A stretch of DNA of 64,000 nucleotides, from assembly GCA_964561785.1 (NCBI GenBank), contig CAZLRF010000008.1:1-64000 (forward strand). Reading direction: 5' to 3'. Origin of the DNA: DATBSL01 sp964561785 (lineage in GTDB: Bacteria > Acidobacteriota > Vicinamibacteria > Fen-336). The stretch's first letter is position 1; every line of letters starts with the position of its first letter. The notes under the pieces are model-generated. The model did not search any database. It was not told the DNA's origin and saw only the letters and a list, made by a program, of their open reading frames with translations. The translations under genes were made by a program, and so were the position numbers. Shown in pieces: positions 49,192 to 57,945 of this stretch.

Positions 49192-51135
49192 ATGCCGGGA
49201 TCCACGCCGTTCCCCGCCTCCCCCGGGGGCTTCCGCAGCCTGACCGCGCGGCTCATCGTGTTCACCCTGCTCGCGGTGGGCGCGGTGTACGTGGCCACGG
49301 TGGTCGTCTCCAACCGCCTCGCCCGGCGCATGGCGATCTCCGCCGCCGAGCGCGAGGCGGCGAACGAGGTGGAGGCGGCGGTGAGCCGGGTCGAGGACGT
49401 GCTGCACTCGACCGAGGAGAGGACGCTCGCGCTCGGCGAGGCGCTGTCGGTCCTCTCGCCGGGCCGGGAGGACGCGGACCGCCTGCTGCGGCGCTTCGTG
49501 GAAGGCAACCGCGACGTCTACGGGGGCGCGATCGCGTGGGTCCCCGGCCCGGGGGGCGATCGGCAGGCCCTCTACTACCACTGGCCGGCGAGCGGCACCG
49601 GCGCCCCGGAGAGGGCCGACCTCGCCTCGGACGCCTACCGCTACTGGGACAAGGAGTGGTTCGAAGAGGCGCTGTCTCTGCGCCGCCCGCGCTGGACGGA
49701 GCCGTACCGCGACGAGTCCGGAGGCGAGGCGTGGATGGTGACGTTCTCCGTGCCCTTCGGAACGGGCGGAGCGCCCGCCGGGGTCGTGACCGCGGACGTT
49801 CGCCTGCGGAGGCTGGACTCGATCGTCCAGGAGGTGGAGCTCGGTCGCCGGGGGTTCGGCCTGCTCCTCTCCCGCTCGGGCCACGTCATCGCCTCCTCCG
49901 ACCGCGAGCGGCTCTCTCCCGCGGCGACGGTCCTCGCGGGGGCGAGCGCCGAGGCCCGCGAGCGGCTCGCGCCGGTCGTGCGCCGCATGCTGGAGGGGGA
50001 GACGGGCTTCGCCCGGGTGGAGCTCGAGGGCGTGTCTTTCCGCCTGACGTACCGGCCGCTCTCGCGCACGGGCTGGTCCCTCGCCGCCCTCTACCCCGAG
50101 GACGAGCTCCTCGCCGCGGTAAGGGACCTCCGGACCGTGCAGGGCCTCCTGGCCCTCGGCGGGCTCGCGCTCCTCGTCGTGGTCGTCGTCACGCTGTCGC
50201 GGCGGCTGACCCGCCCGCTCGCCGGCCTCTCGCAGAGCGCTCTCGCGATCGCACGGGGCGACCTCGACGCCCCGCTGCCGCCGGTCGCTTCGAGCGACGA
50301 GGTCGGGTCGCTCGCCCGCGCGTTCCACGTCATGCGCGACTCGCTGAAGGAGCACATCCGCGACCTGCGCGAGACGACGGCGGCCAAGGAGCGCCTGGAG
50401 AGCGAGCTCGTGGTCGCCAAGCGCATCCAGATCGACATGCTGCCGCGGCCGTCGGCGGGCGGCCCCGCCGAGGGCTACGACCTCGAGGCGACCCTCGTTC
50501 CCGCGCGCACGGTGGGCGGGGACCTGTTCGACCACTTCCGGGAGGGCGGGCGAGTGTTCTTCCTCGTGGGCGACGTCTCCGGGAAGGGGATCCCCGCGGC
50601 TCTCTTCATGGCCCGTACGAAGACCGTCTTCGAGGCCATGGCCGCCCGCGAGGGCGACCCGGGCCGGGTCCTCGACCGCGTGAACCGCAGCCTGTGCCGC
50701 GACAACGACGCCGGCATGTTCGTGACCGCCGTGCTGGGCGTCCTGGACCTCGCGAGCGGCGAGGTGACCTTCGCCTCGGCGGGACACGACCCGCCGGTCC
50801 TCGTTCCCGCCACTGGCGACGCGAGGCTGGTACCCGGCGAGGGCGGCCGGGTGCTCGGGCTGATCGAGGCGTCGGATTACCCGGTGAACCGCCTGCGGCT
50901 CGGGCCGGGCGACGCGCTCGCCCTCTACACGGACGGGGTGCCGGAGGCCCAGGACGGGGTGGGCGGTTTCTTCGGGGCTGAGCGGCTCGTCTGCGCCCTG
51001 GCGTCGATGCCGGGCGCCCCGCCGGCCACGCTGACCGCGGGCCTCCTCGGGGCCGTCCGCGCGTTCGCCGGCGACGCCCCGCAGTCCGACGACATCACGA
51101 TCCTGACCCTGCGCTACCTCGGCCCTCGCTCCTGA
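49192..51135 (+). CDS. Membrane sensor with HAMP and SpoIIE/RsbU-type PP2C phosphatase
   Basis: The 647-residue protein has two membrane helices (about 20-42 and 318-340) enclosing a dCache-like sensor domain (residues 45-310, with RYWDKEWFEEALSLRRPRWTEPY and WMVTFSVPF). A HAMP linker follows, then a coiled coil and the PP2C domain (VGGDLFDHF, VGDVSGKGIPAALFMA, FASAGHDPPVLV, ALYTDGVPEAQD, SDDITILTL). All metal-binding aspartates are present. Such phosphatases dephosphorylate STAS anti-anti-sigma proteins. The RsbW-like kinase at 31.3 kb could belong to the same network; no STAS gene is in the window. Confidence 0.92.
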   Translation: MPGSTPFPASPGGFRSLTARLIVFTLLAVGAVYVATVVVSNRLARRMAISAAEREAANEVEAAVSRVEDVLHSTEERTLALGEALSVLSPGREDADRLLRRFVEGNRDVYGGAIAWVPGPGGDRQALYYHWPASGTGAPERADLASDAYRYWDKEWFEEALSLRRPRWTEPYRDESGGEAWMVTFSVPFGTGGAPAGVVTADVRLRRLDSIVQEVELGRRGFGLLLSRSGHVIASSDRERLSPAATVLAGASAEARERLAPVVRRMLEGETGFARVELEGVSFRLTYRPLSRTGWSLAALYPEDELLAAVRDLRTVQGLLALGGLALLVVVVVTLSRRLTRPLAGLSQSALAIARGDLDAPLPPVASSDEVGSLARAFHVMRDSLKEHIRDLRETTAAKERLESELVVAKRIQIDMLPRPSAGGPAEGYDLEATLVPARTVGGDLFDHFREGGRVFFLVGDVSGKGIPAALFMARTKTVFEAMAAREGDPGRVLDRVNRSLCRDNDAGMFVTAVLGVLDLASGEVTFASAGHDPPVLVPATGDARLVPGEGGRVLGLIEASDYPVNRLRLGPGDALALYTDGVPEAQDGVGGFFGAERLVCALASMPGAPPATLTAGLLGAVRAFAGDAPQSDDITILTLRYLGPRS

Positions 51136-53855
51136 AGCGCGAGGCGGGCCTGGCGCACGGTCTCCCGCAGCAGGGGGTCCGGGTCCTCGCGCCAGGCGTC
51201 GAGGTGGCCCTCGAGCGACACGAGCCCGAGGGCCCCGATCGCCCAGGCCGCGCAGGAGCGCAGCCACGGGTCCCCGGTCGAGGCGAGAGCGGCGACCGCC
51301 TGCTCCGGGCTCTCGACGGGCGCGCCCACGAGCCTCTGGGCGAGGCGGATCCGCTCGGCCTCGCCCACCTCGGGGTCCACGAGAGGCACGAGGAGGGCCC
51401 GCATCTCGGGGCGGAGCACACTCTCCAGCAGGTCGAGGGCCTGGTCGTGAATCACCGTGTTCCCCGACTGGAGGGCGACCCACGCGGAGCGAAAGCCGCG
51501 TCGCGGGACGATGAGATCGAGGAGACGGAAGACCCTCTCGAGCTCCTCGCGCATCGCGGCGCGCACGCCGCGGACGACCGGCTCCTGACCCGCGCCTCCG
51601 ATCTGCCCGAGGACCTGGTACGAGCGGTAGTGGCCGAGGACCTCGGCCCCGAGCGCGGCCTCGAGGAGGCGGGGGTCGAGCGGGACCGACTGACGCTCGT
51701 CCCGGATCCGGCCGAGGGCCACGAGGACGCGCAGGCGCAAGGTGGCGTCGCCGTCGAGGAGGTGCTCGGCGAGCACGGCCGCCGCTTCCTCGGTGCCCAC
51801 TCGCTCGAGGACGGCGGGGACGGCGCGCCGCGCGGCGGGGGCCGCGGCGGGATCGGCGAGCAGGCGCGCCGCCGCGGGCACCGCGGCCGCGCCCGCGCTG
51901 ACGAGGGCGTCGGCCGCGTCGGCGGCGAGAGGCGGCGCGGTGAGCCGGGCGGCGAGCGCGTCGGCGAACGGCGCTGCCCCGTGGCGCGCCACGGCCCGGA
52001 TCGCGGTCCGCGCGACCTCGGGGTCGGGGTCGGCCACGAGCCGGGCGAGCGCTCCTTCGAAGGGCAGGGGCAGCCGCTCGGCGAGCCGCGCCGCCTCGAG
52101 CCGGGTCCGCCGGCCCTCCTCGCCCGCCTCCTCCGCCATCGCCTCGAAGAGGGGCCGGGCCGCCTCGAGGCGCTCCTCGCCGAGCCGCGCGAGCACGGAC
52201 ACGACGGCCGCCCTCACCGAGAAGTCCGGGACGTCCCCGAGGTCCCCGAGGCGGGAGAGGGGATCGACGTCGGCGTGCCGTGCGAGGTACAGGAGCGCCT
52301 CCGTGCGCACCTCGAGCTCGGGGTCGCGGAGGAGCGCCTCGGCGGTCGGCACGACCGAGCGGTCGCCGCTCTCGCCGAGGATCGCGAGGGCGCGCCTTCG
52401 GACCTCGGCGTCGGGGTGGCGGAGGAGGCCGCGGACCGCGGGGTGGACGGCGCTCGCGTCGCGGCCCACGGCGACGAGGTCGAGGGCGTACAGGATCTCG
52501 CGGGGGTCGACCGCCTCGAGGCGGGCCGCGATGGCCTCCGTCGTCTCCCGGTCGAGCACGGGAGCGCTGGCCCGCTCGGCGTCGAGCCGGTGCCGGAGGA
52601 GGCTCTCGCGCAGGGTGGTGACGTAGCGGCGGTGGACACGCGCGGCGAGGAGGATCCACAGCACGAGGAAGGGCAGGTTCACCGCGACGAGCGCGACCGG
52701 GCCGAGGCCGCCGACGGTGGCGAAGGCGAGCACGGCGAGCCCGGCGAGGCCGTCCCCCGCCCGCCAGGCCACGGTGTCGATGAAGGACTTGGCGGCGAGC
52801 TTCGACGCGGGGGGCACCGGCAGGTAGAGCAGCTCGACCGCCGGCCGGTCGAGCGAATAGCGCAGGACCTTGTCGATCCCCTTGAGCAGGACGGCCGCGG
52901 CGAGGGTTCCGGAGAGGAGCAGCCCCGCCGAGCCGGCGAGCATCCCGAACGGGAGCAGGAACAGGACGGCGCCGAGGCCGAGGCGCCGCAGGATCCCCGC
53001 GGTGAGGAGGAACTGGGTGAGGACGCAGAGCACGCCGACCCAGGCGTTGAAGGTCCCGAAGAAGGCGGCGAGTGCGTCCTTGCCGCCGAGGGTCTGCTGT
53101 GCCGTGGCCTTGAGCTGCCACGACGCCACCGCGGTCACGAAGGAGGAGAGCACGACGATCGCGGCGATCGCCCGCAGGTGGGCCGACTCGACCACGAGGC
53201 GCAGGCTGCGGCGCAGCCCCGCTCTCTCCTCGCCGGACGAGGACGATGCGACGTCTTCGGGGCGGCGCCGCCAGGTCGCACCCACGACCCCGGCCGCCAG
53301 GAGGAGGAGGACCGCCATCAGCACGAGCAGGCTCTCCGCCCCGAAGCGACGGGCGAGCGCGCTCGACACGAACCCGCCGAACGTGGCCCCGAGCGTCGCC
53401 CCCGCGCCCACGAAGCCGAACAGGCGGCGCGCCTCGCGCGGCCGCAGGACGTAGTTCGCGAGGGTCCACACCTGGGCGGGTGCGAGCACGCCGAAGATTC
53501 CCACCCACAGGTAGACCGCGGGAAAGAGCCACGTGGGCGAGGCGCGGTGGGCGAGCGCGGCGAGGACGAGCCCCACCCCGCCGAAGAGCAGGAGGCTGCC
53601 CTCGAGCAGGCGGTCGAGCGAGAGCCGGCGGCCGGCCCGGACGTACAGTGCCACCACGGCCGCGACCACGACGAAGAGGGACACGTCGACGAACGGCAGG
53701 CGCGAGGCGTCGAAGCGGCCGAGGAACAGCGCGTCCCGCGCGATCTGGCCCACGAGGTACGCCGCCACCACGAGGAACAGGTGGGCGAAGAGCAGCAGCC
53801 CCCGGGGGAGGTCTCCCCGCTGCAGCCGCAGCAGCCTCTCGATGGCCCGGAGCAT
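51114..53855 (-). CDS. ATP/ADP antiporter-fold transporter with HEAT-repeat C-terminus
   Basis: The 913-residue protein has about eleven membrane helices (residues 15-430) of the NTP/NDP-exchange (TLC) superfamily: PRGLLLFAHLFLVVAAYLVGQIARDALFLG, LAPAQVWTLANYVLRPREARRLFGFVGAGATLGATFGG, and AVLLKGIDKVLRYSLDRPAVELLYLPVP. Residues 440-910 are HEAT repeats, for example LRHPDAEVRRRALAILGESGD. Classical TLC proteins import host ATP in intracellular parasites; these HEAT-fused forms occur in free-living bacteria and their substrate is unknown. A -10 box TTTAAT (53867-53872) lies 11 bases from the ATG. Its 3' end overlaps the SpoIIE gene by 22 bases. Confidence 0.88.
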   Translation of the reverse strand: MLRAIERLLRLQRGDLPRGLLLFAHLFLVVAAYLVGQIARDALFLGRFDASRLPFVDVSLFVVVAAVVALYVRAGRRLSLDRLLEGSLLLFGGVGLVLAALAHRASPTWLFPAVYLWVGIFGVLAPAQVWTLANYVLRPREARRLFGFVGAGATLGATFGGFVSSALARRFGAESLLVLMAVLLLLAAGVVGATWRRRPEDVASSSSGEERAGLRRSLRLVVESAHLRAIAAIVVLSSFVTAVASWQLKATAQQTLGGKDALAAFFGTFNAWVGVLCVLTQFLLTAGILRRLGLGAVLFLLPFGMLAGSAGLLLSGTLAAAVLLKGIDKVLRYSLDRPAVELLYLPVPPASKLAAKSFIDTVAWRAGDGLAGLAVLAFATVGGLGPVALVAVNLPFLVLWILLAARVHRRYVTTLRESLLRHRLDAERASAPVLDRETTEAIAARLEAVDPREILYALDLVAVGRDASAVHPAVRGLLRHPDAEVRRRALAILGESGDRSVVPTAEALLRDPELEVRTEALLYLARHADVDPLSRLGDLGDVPDFSVRAAVVSVLARLGEERLEAARPLFEAMAEEAGEEGRRTRLEAARLAERLPLPFEGALARLVADPDPEVARTAIRAVARHGAAPFADALAARLTAPPLAADAADALVSAGAAAVPAAARLLADPAAAPAARRAVPAVLERVGTEEAAAVLAEHLLDGDATLRLRVLVALGRIRDERQSVPLDPRLLEAALGAEVLGHYRSYQVLGQIGGAGQEPVVRGVRAAMREELERVFRLLDLIVPRRGFRSAWVALQSGNTVIHDQALDLLESVLRPEMRALLVPLVDPEVGEAERIRLAQRLVGAPVESPEQAVAALASTGDPWLRSCAAWAIGALGLVSLEGHLDAWREDPDPLLRETVRQARLALQERGPR

Positions 53856-53932
53856 GGACGTCGCGGATTAAAGCAGAGGCGGGGGGCAGTGTACACTCTC
53901 GCTCGAATCGGCCCCGGAAAGGACGGTCCCGA

Positions 53933-54745
53933 ATGAGACGAGCGCTCGTCGTGATGCTCGCGTGGCTCGCTCCGCTCCCGCTTCTCGGCCAGGCGGCCCC
54001 CGCCCCCCCGGCCGTCCCCGGGGAGGCCGCGACCTCGGCCAAGGTCTGGGTGGGGCGGCACGCGGAGTTCGAGGAGTTCCTGCGCACCGCCCCGATCGAG
54101 CGCGTGGAGGAGGTCCCGGTCGGCGTGACGAAGCCCAAGCGGGCCTTCTTCGCGAAGGGCGGCCTCGCGGGGAGCGTGGTCGTCAAGCACCTGCCGATGG
54201 GGCAGCGCGCGGGCTTCTGGGAGGCGTACAAGTCCGAGATCGCGGCCTACGAGCTCGACCGCCTGCTGTCCCTCGACATGGTCCCGGTCACGATCGAGCG
54301 CCGGGTCGAGGGCGAGCTCGCCTCGGCCCAGCTCTGGGTCGAGGGGTGCCGGCTGCTGAAGGACGTGGACCAGAAGCTCTGCCCGCAGCCGATCGAGTGG
54401 GCGAAGCAGGTCTGCCGCCAGCGGGTGTTCGACAACCTCGTGGGGAACATCGACCGCAACGCGGGCAACATGCTGGTCGACGGCGCGTGGAACGTGATCC
54501 TGATCGACCACTCGCGCGCGTTCGCGGTGGACAGGATGCCGTTCGAGAAGGAGATGACCCGCATCGACCGGGAGCTGTTCGGGCGGCTCCAGGCGCTCGA
54601 CGAGGCGGGCCTGAAGGAGCGTGTCCGGCCCTGGCTCCTGAGCGACGGCCAGATGCGGGGTATCCTGAAGCGGAGGGACCGGATCGTCGCCCACTTCGAG
54701 CGGACCGCCCGCGAGAGGGGCGAGGCGGCGGTGTTCCCGTTCTGA
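53933..54745 (+). CDS. Exported PI3K/HipA/FAM20-like kinase
   Basis: The 270-residue protein has a signal peptide (1-20, LPLLGQ). The rest shows the features of an atypical protein or lipid kinase: a glycine-rich strand region FFAKGGLAGSVVVKHL with candidate ATP-binding Lys 85, a helix YKSEIAAYELDRLL with Glu 102 or 107, a catalytic loop NLVGNIDRNAGNMLVDG (Asp 174, Asn 179), and a metal-binding LIDHSRAF (Asp 192). This pattern is shared by PI3/4 kinases, HipA and the secretory FAM20 kinases. Being exported, it would need ATP outside the cytoplasm. It ends one base before a Shewanella-like phosphatase gene in the same direction. Confidence 0.7.
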   Translation: MRRALVVMLAWLAPLPLLGQAAPAPPAVPGEAATSAKVWVGRHAEFEEFLRTAPIERVEEVPVGVTKPKRAFFAKGGLAGSVVVKHLPMGQRAGFWEAYKSEIAAYELDRLLSLDMVPVTIERRVEGELASAQLWVEGCRLLKDVDQKLCPQPIEWAKQVCRQRVFDNLVGNIDRNAGNMLVDGAWNVILIDHSRAFAVDRMPFEKEMTRIDRELFGRLQALDEAGLKERVRPWLLSDGQMRGILKRRDRIVAHFERTARERGEAAVFPF

Positions 54746-54746
54746 G

Positions 54747-55862
54747 GTGACCGTGAGCCGAGCCCCCCGCGCCGCCCTCCTCCTCCTCGCCCCGCTCCTC
54801 GCTGCCGGGGCGGCGGCCGAGGACGACCCCTGCCGGGTCCCGCCCGCGCCGCGGGTCGTGGCGGTCGGCGACGTGCACGCCTCGTTCGACAACTTCGTCG
54901 AGGTGCTGCGTTTCGCGGGGATCGTGGATGCGAAGAACCGCTGGTCGGGAGGCAAGGCCCACCTCGTGCAGACGGGCGACCTCCTCGACCGCGGCGTCGA
55001 GACCCGGAAGGTGCTCGACCTCGTGATGCGCCTCGAGGGCGAGGCGAAGAAGGCGGGCGGGCGCGTGCACGCGCTGCTCGGCAACCACGAGGTCATGAAC
55101 CTCATCGGCGACCTGCGCTACGTGAACGCCGAGGAGTACGAGCGCTTCCGCACACGGGACTCCGAAGCGTACCGCGAGGCGTTCGTCCGCTCCGCGACCG
55201 AGCGGGCGAGGGAGCGGGCGAAGGCGGCGGGGGAGCCCTTCGACGAGGCGGCCCACCGCGAGAAGGTCGCGGCCCAGGTCCCCCTCGGCTTCGTGGAGCG
55301 CGCGCGGGAGCTCTCGTCCGAGGGTCGCTACGGCAAGTGGCTGCGCCAGCGGCCGGCGATGGCGATCGTCAACGGGGTCGTCTTCGTGCACGGGGGGCTC
55401 ACCCCCGAGGTGGCCGCCCTCGGGTGTGCGGAGATCAACGCCCGGGTGACGCGCGAGATCACGCAGGACCTCGACGCGACGCTGCGCGAGCCCGCCTCGA
55501 CCCTCGCCGCCGGGGAGAACGGCCCCCTGTGGTACCGGGGCCTCGCGAAGGACGACGAGTCGATCCTCGGCCCGCAGGTCGACGCGGTGCTCGGCTCGCT
55601 CGGTGCGCGGGCCGTGGTCGTCGGCCACTCGGTCACGGGCGACGGCCGCATCTCGGCCCGCTTCGGCGGCCGCGTCTTCGGCATCGACGTCGGCATGGGA
55701 GAGGCCTACGGGGCGAACCTCGCCGCGCTCGAGGTGTCGGCGGACGGGGCGATCTCCGCCCTCTACAAGGACCGCCGGGAGGAGCTCGCGCGGCCCGCCG
55801 CCGCCGCCCGGCGGGACTCGGCCCCATCCTACTCGAGGCGCCTCGCGAAAGCCTCGCGGTAG
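54747..55862 (+). CDS. Exported Shewanella-like PPP-family phosphatase
   Basis: The 371-residue protein has a signal peptide (1-24, LLAAGAAAED). The metallophosphatase motifs are GDVH (41-44), TGDLLDRG (76-83), LGNHEVMN (111-118), VFVHGGL and VVGHSV. The NHEVMNLIGDLRYV wording with the following YERFRTRDSEAYREAF matches the Shewanella-like (Shelph) phosphatases, known from bacteria, plants and Plasmodium, several of which act on phosphotyrosine. GTG 54747 directly follows the kinase stop; GTG 54753 is an alternative with GAGGTG ahead of it. Its 3' end overlaps the opposing phosphatase gene by 34 bases. Confidence 0.88.
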   Translation: MTVSRAPRAALLLLAPLLAAGAAAEDDPCRVPPAPRVVAVGDVHASFDNFVEVLRFAGIVDAKNRWSGGKAHLVQTGDLLDRGVETRKVLDLVMRLEGEAKKAGGRVHALLGNHEVMNLIGDLRYVNAEEYERFRTRDSEAYREAFVRSATERARERAKAAGEPFDEAAHREKVAAQVPLGFVERARELSSEGRYGKWLRQRPAMAIVNGVVFVHGGLTPEVAALGCAEINARVTREITQDLDATLREPASTLAAGENGPLWYRGLAKDDESILGPQVDAVLGSLGARAVVVGHSVTGDGRISARFGGRVFGIDVGMGEAYGANLAALEVSADGAISALYKDRREELARPAAAARRDSAPSYSRRLAKASR

Positions 55863-56962
55863 GAGCCGTCCCTCTCGACCTCGACCACCCCGAGCCGGCG
55901 GGTTCCGTCGCGCAGGACGTCGAGCCGCATGAACCCGGAGCGGGCCGCGCGGTACAGCGAGCCCGGCACGTCGTTCACGTGGGTGACGTGGCCCCAGATC
56001 CCGGCGCCGCTCACGAGCACGCGGCCCCAGCGCGGGCTCTCGATCACCTGCAGCACGTGCTCGTGGCCGGACGCCCAGGCGAGCGGGGGGTGCTCCCGCG
56101 CCGCCTCCGCGAGCGCCTTGCGCATCCGATCGTAGCGGCCGTGGCCCTGGTCCTGGGGGCTCACGCCCGCCGAGCGGGCCAGCGGATAGAGCGAGCCGAT
56201 GACCGGCAAGGGGATCCACAGCTTCCCCTTGACGTCGGTGAGGGGGAACAGGTGCTGCTTGAAGCCGAACTTCCCCCCGTGCGGCCCCCCGCTCACGAGG
56301 GGGTGGTGGGCGAGGACCACCGTGGACCTCTCCCCGGCGGACGCGAGCGCCTCGCGCAGGGCGGCGAGCACCTCCTCCTCCGAGTCCGCGGGGCAGGCGG
56401 AGTCGGGGTGGAGCGCTCGCGCGTGGTCGTGCAGCCACCACTGCGTGTCGAGAGCCACGAGGCGCAGGCTCCCGGACAGGTCGACGACCTCGGGGCCGGG
56501 GCAGCCGTCGTTCGGAAGGTGGACGACGGACGGCCCTCCCCGCTCCTCGATCCGCCTCTCCTGCCGCCGCACCGCCTCCCAGCCGCCCTCGCCCCCCTTC
56601 TCCCAGTCGTGGTTCCCGGGGATGAAGACCGTCCGCGCCGCGAGGCCGCGCACCGCGTCGACCTGGTCGTCGATCCGCCGCTCCATCTCCGCCCGGTGCG
56701 CCTGCCCGGGCGCGGGCAGACCCGTCGGGTAGATGTTGTCGCCGAGGAACGCGACCGTGGCCCGGCCGCCCCTCTCCTCGAGCTGGCGCCGCAGCGCGAT
56801 CAGCACGGGCTCGCCCCCGTGCGCCGGATGGCCGGCGTCGCCGATCAGGACGAGGGTCTCCGCGACTTCGTCCGGCCCGGGAACCGGCGGCGGGTCGACC
56901 GGCGGCGGGGCGGCGACGGCGAGAGCGGCGGCGAGAAGGAGCGCGGCCGCGGCGGGCTTCAT
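55829..56962 (-). CDS. Exported calcineurin-like metallophosphatase
   Basis: The 377-residue protein has a signal peptide (1-18). The metal-binding motifs are LIGDAGH, FLGDNIYPTG, PGNHDWEKGG, VLAHHPLVSGGPHGG and SGHEHVLQ. GDNIYPxG and the histidine placement resemble purple acid/Acp5-like phosphatases rather than the PPP family. It is coupled by an ATGA overlap to the propeller gene upstream, and converges on the kinase-phosphatase pair. A substrate cannot be given. Confidence 0.88.
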   Translation of the reverse strand: MKPAAAALLLAAALAVAAPPPVDPPPVPGPDEVAETLVLIGDAGHPAHGGEPVLIALRRQLEERGGRATVAFLGDNIYPTGLPAPGQAHRAEMERRIDDQVDAVRGLAARTVFIPGNHDWEKGGEGGWEAVRRQERRIEERGGPSVVHLPNDGCPGPEVVDLSGSLRLVALDTQWWLHDHARALHPDSACPADSEEEVLAALREALASAGERSTVVLAHHPLVSGGPHGGKFGFKQHLFPLTDVKGKLWIPLPVIGSLYPLARSAGVSPQDQGHGRYDRMRKALAEAAREHPPLAWASGHEHVLQVIESPRWGRVLVSGAGIWGHVTHVNDVPGSLYRAARSGFMRLDVLRDGTRRLGVVEVERDGSYREAFARRLE

Positions 56963-57870
56963 CTCTGCCCGAGCAGCCGGTAGCTCACGAAGGCGAACCG
57001 GGTCGAGTCCGGCGACCACGAGGGAACGTTGATCGTGCCCTGTCCCCCGAAGAGGCGTGCGATCACCTTCGGCTCGCCGCCCTCGGCGGGCATGAGGCGC
57101 AGGACGACGTCCTTGTTCGGGGGGTGCCCTTCGACCGAGCGGTCGTAGGACAGGAACATCACGTGCTTCCCGTCCGGGGAGGGGTGGGGGAACCAGTCCG
57201 CGTACTCCTCGTTGCGGGTCATCTGGGTCTGGTTCTTTCCGTCCGGGTCCATCCGCCAGATCTTCATCACCCCGGTGCGCACCGAGTTCCACCAGATCCG
57301 CCCGTCCGGGGCGTAGTCGGGCCCGTCGTCGAGGCCCGGGGCGCTCGTCAGCCGCGTCTCCTCGCCTCCCTCGACCGGGATCGCGTACACGTCGTACTCG
57401 CCGCCGCGCTCCGCGCAGTAGGCGAGCGTCTTCCCGTCCGGGGACCAGCCGTGCCAGTAGGAGGGGCCCTTCGCGGTCACGCGGCGAGGGACGCCGCCGA
57501 GCGCGGGCAGGACGTAGATGAGCGACCGGCCGTCCTCCTGCGACTGGTCGCTGATCGCGAGCCACTTCCCGTCGGGGGAGAGGCCGTGGTCGTTGTTGCA
57601 CCGCGTCGCGAAGCCGGTGTCGACGAGCCGGGGGACCCGCTCGCGCAGCCCCAGCGTGAGGATCCGGCCGTCCTGGTTGAAGACGAGGACGCGGCCGTCG
57701 CGCGACCAGTTCGGGGCCTCGAAGTGGGCCTTCGCCGCGTGGACCACCTCGCGCTCGCCGGTGGCGACGGTCAGGACCTCGAGGCGGCTCTCGAGCATGG
57801 GCGGCGTCTCCTGGGCGAGGGCGGCGAGGACGGGCACGGCCGCGAGCACGGCCGCGAGCAGGGCTCTCAT
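56959..57870 (-). CDS. TolB-like (WD40/PD40) secreted beta-propeller
   Basis: The 303-residue protein has a signal peptide (1-19, ALAQ). Residues 25-300 contain five to six PD40 repeats of TolB type, such as APNWSRDGRVLVFNQDG, GWSPDGKTLAYCAERGGEYDVYAIPVEGG and PHPSPDGKHVMFLSYD. Such propellers bind proteins or oligosaccharides in the periplasm. It precedes and overlaps the calcineurin-like phosphatase gene, so the two may work together. No enzymatic motif is visible. Confidence 0.85.
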   Translation of the reverse strand: MRALLAAVLAAVPVLAALAQETPPMLESRLEVLTVATGEREVVHAAKAHFEAPNWSRDGRVLVFNQDGRILTLGLRERVPRLVDTGFATRCNNDHGLSPDGKWLAISDQSQEDGRSLIYVLPALGGVPRRVTAKGPSYWHGWSPDGKTLAYCAERGGEYDVYAIPVEGGEETRLTSAPGLDDGPDYAPDGRIWWNSVRTGVMKIWRMDPDGKNQTQMTRNEEYADWFPHPSPDGKHVMFLSYDRSVEGHPPNKDVVLRLMPAEGGEPKVIARLFGGQGTINVPSWSPDSTRFAFVSYRLLGQR

Positions 57871-57914
57871 GGGCTCCTCCGGGACGGGACCGGCGCTTCG
57901 CGCGGATCCTAGTC

Positions 57915-57942
57915 TAGAATTCCCGCTTTCGGGAGAGGAGAG
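57915..57942 (+). promoter_or_regulatory. -10 box and Shine-Dalgarno of ROK kinase gene
   Basis: TAGAAT (57915-57920) and GGGAGAGGAGAG (57931-57942) precede ATG 57946 with normal spacing. Confidence 0.5.
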
Positions 57943-57945
57943 CCG

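Noticed and set aside
49150..54231. A 1693-codon open frame on the minus strand across the SpoIIE and transporter genes
   Set aside because: It runs out of frame through real genes and shows only low-complexity Arg/Pro/Gly sequence.
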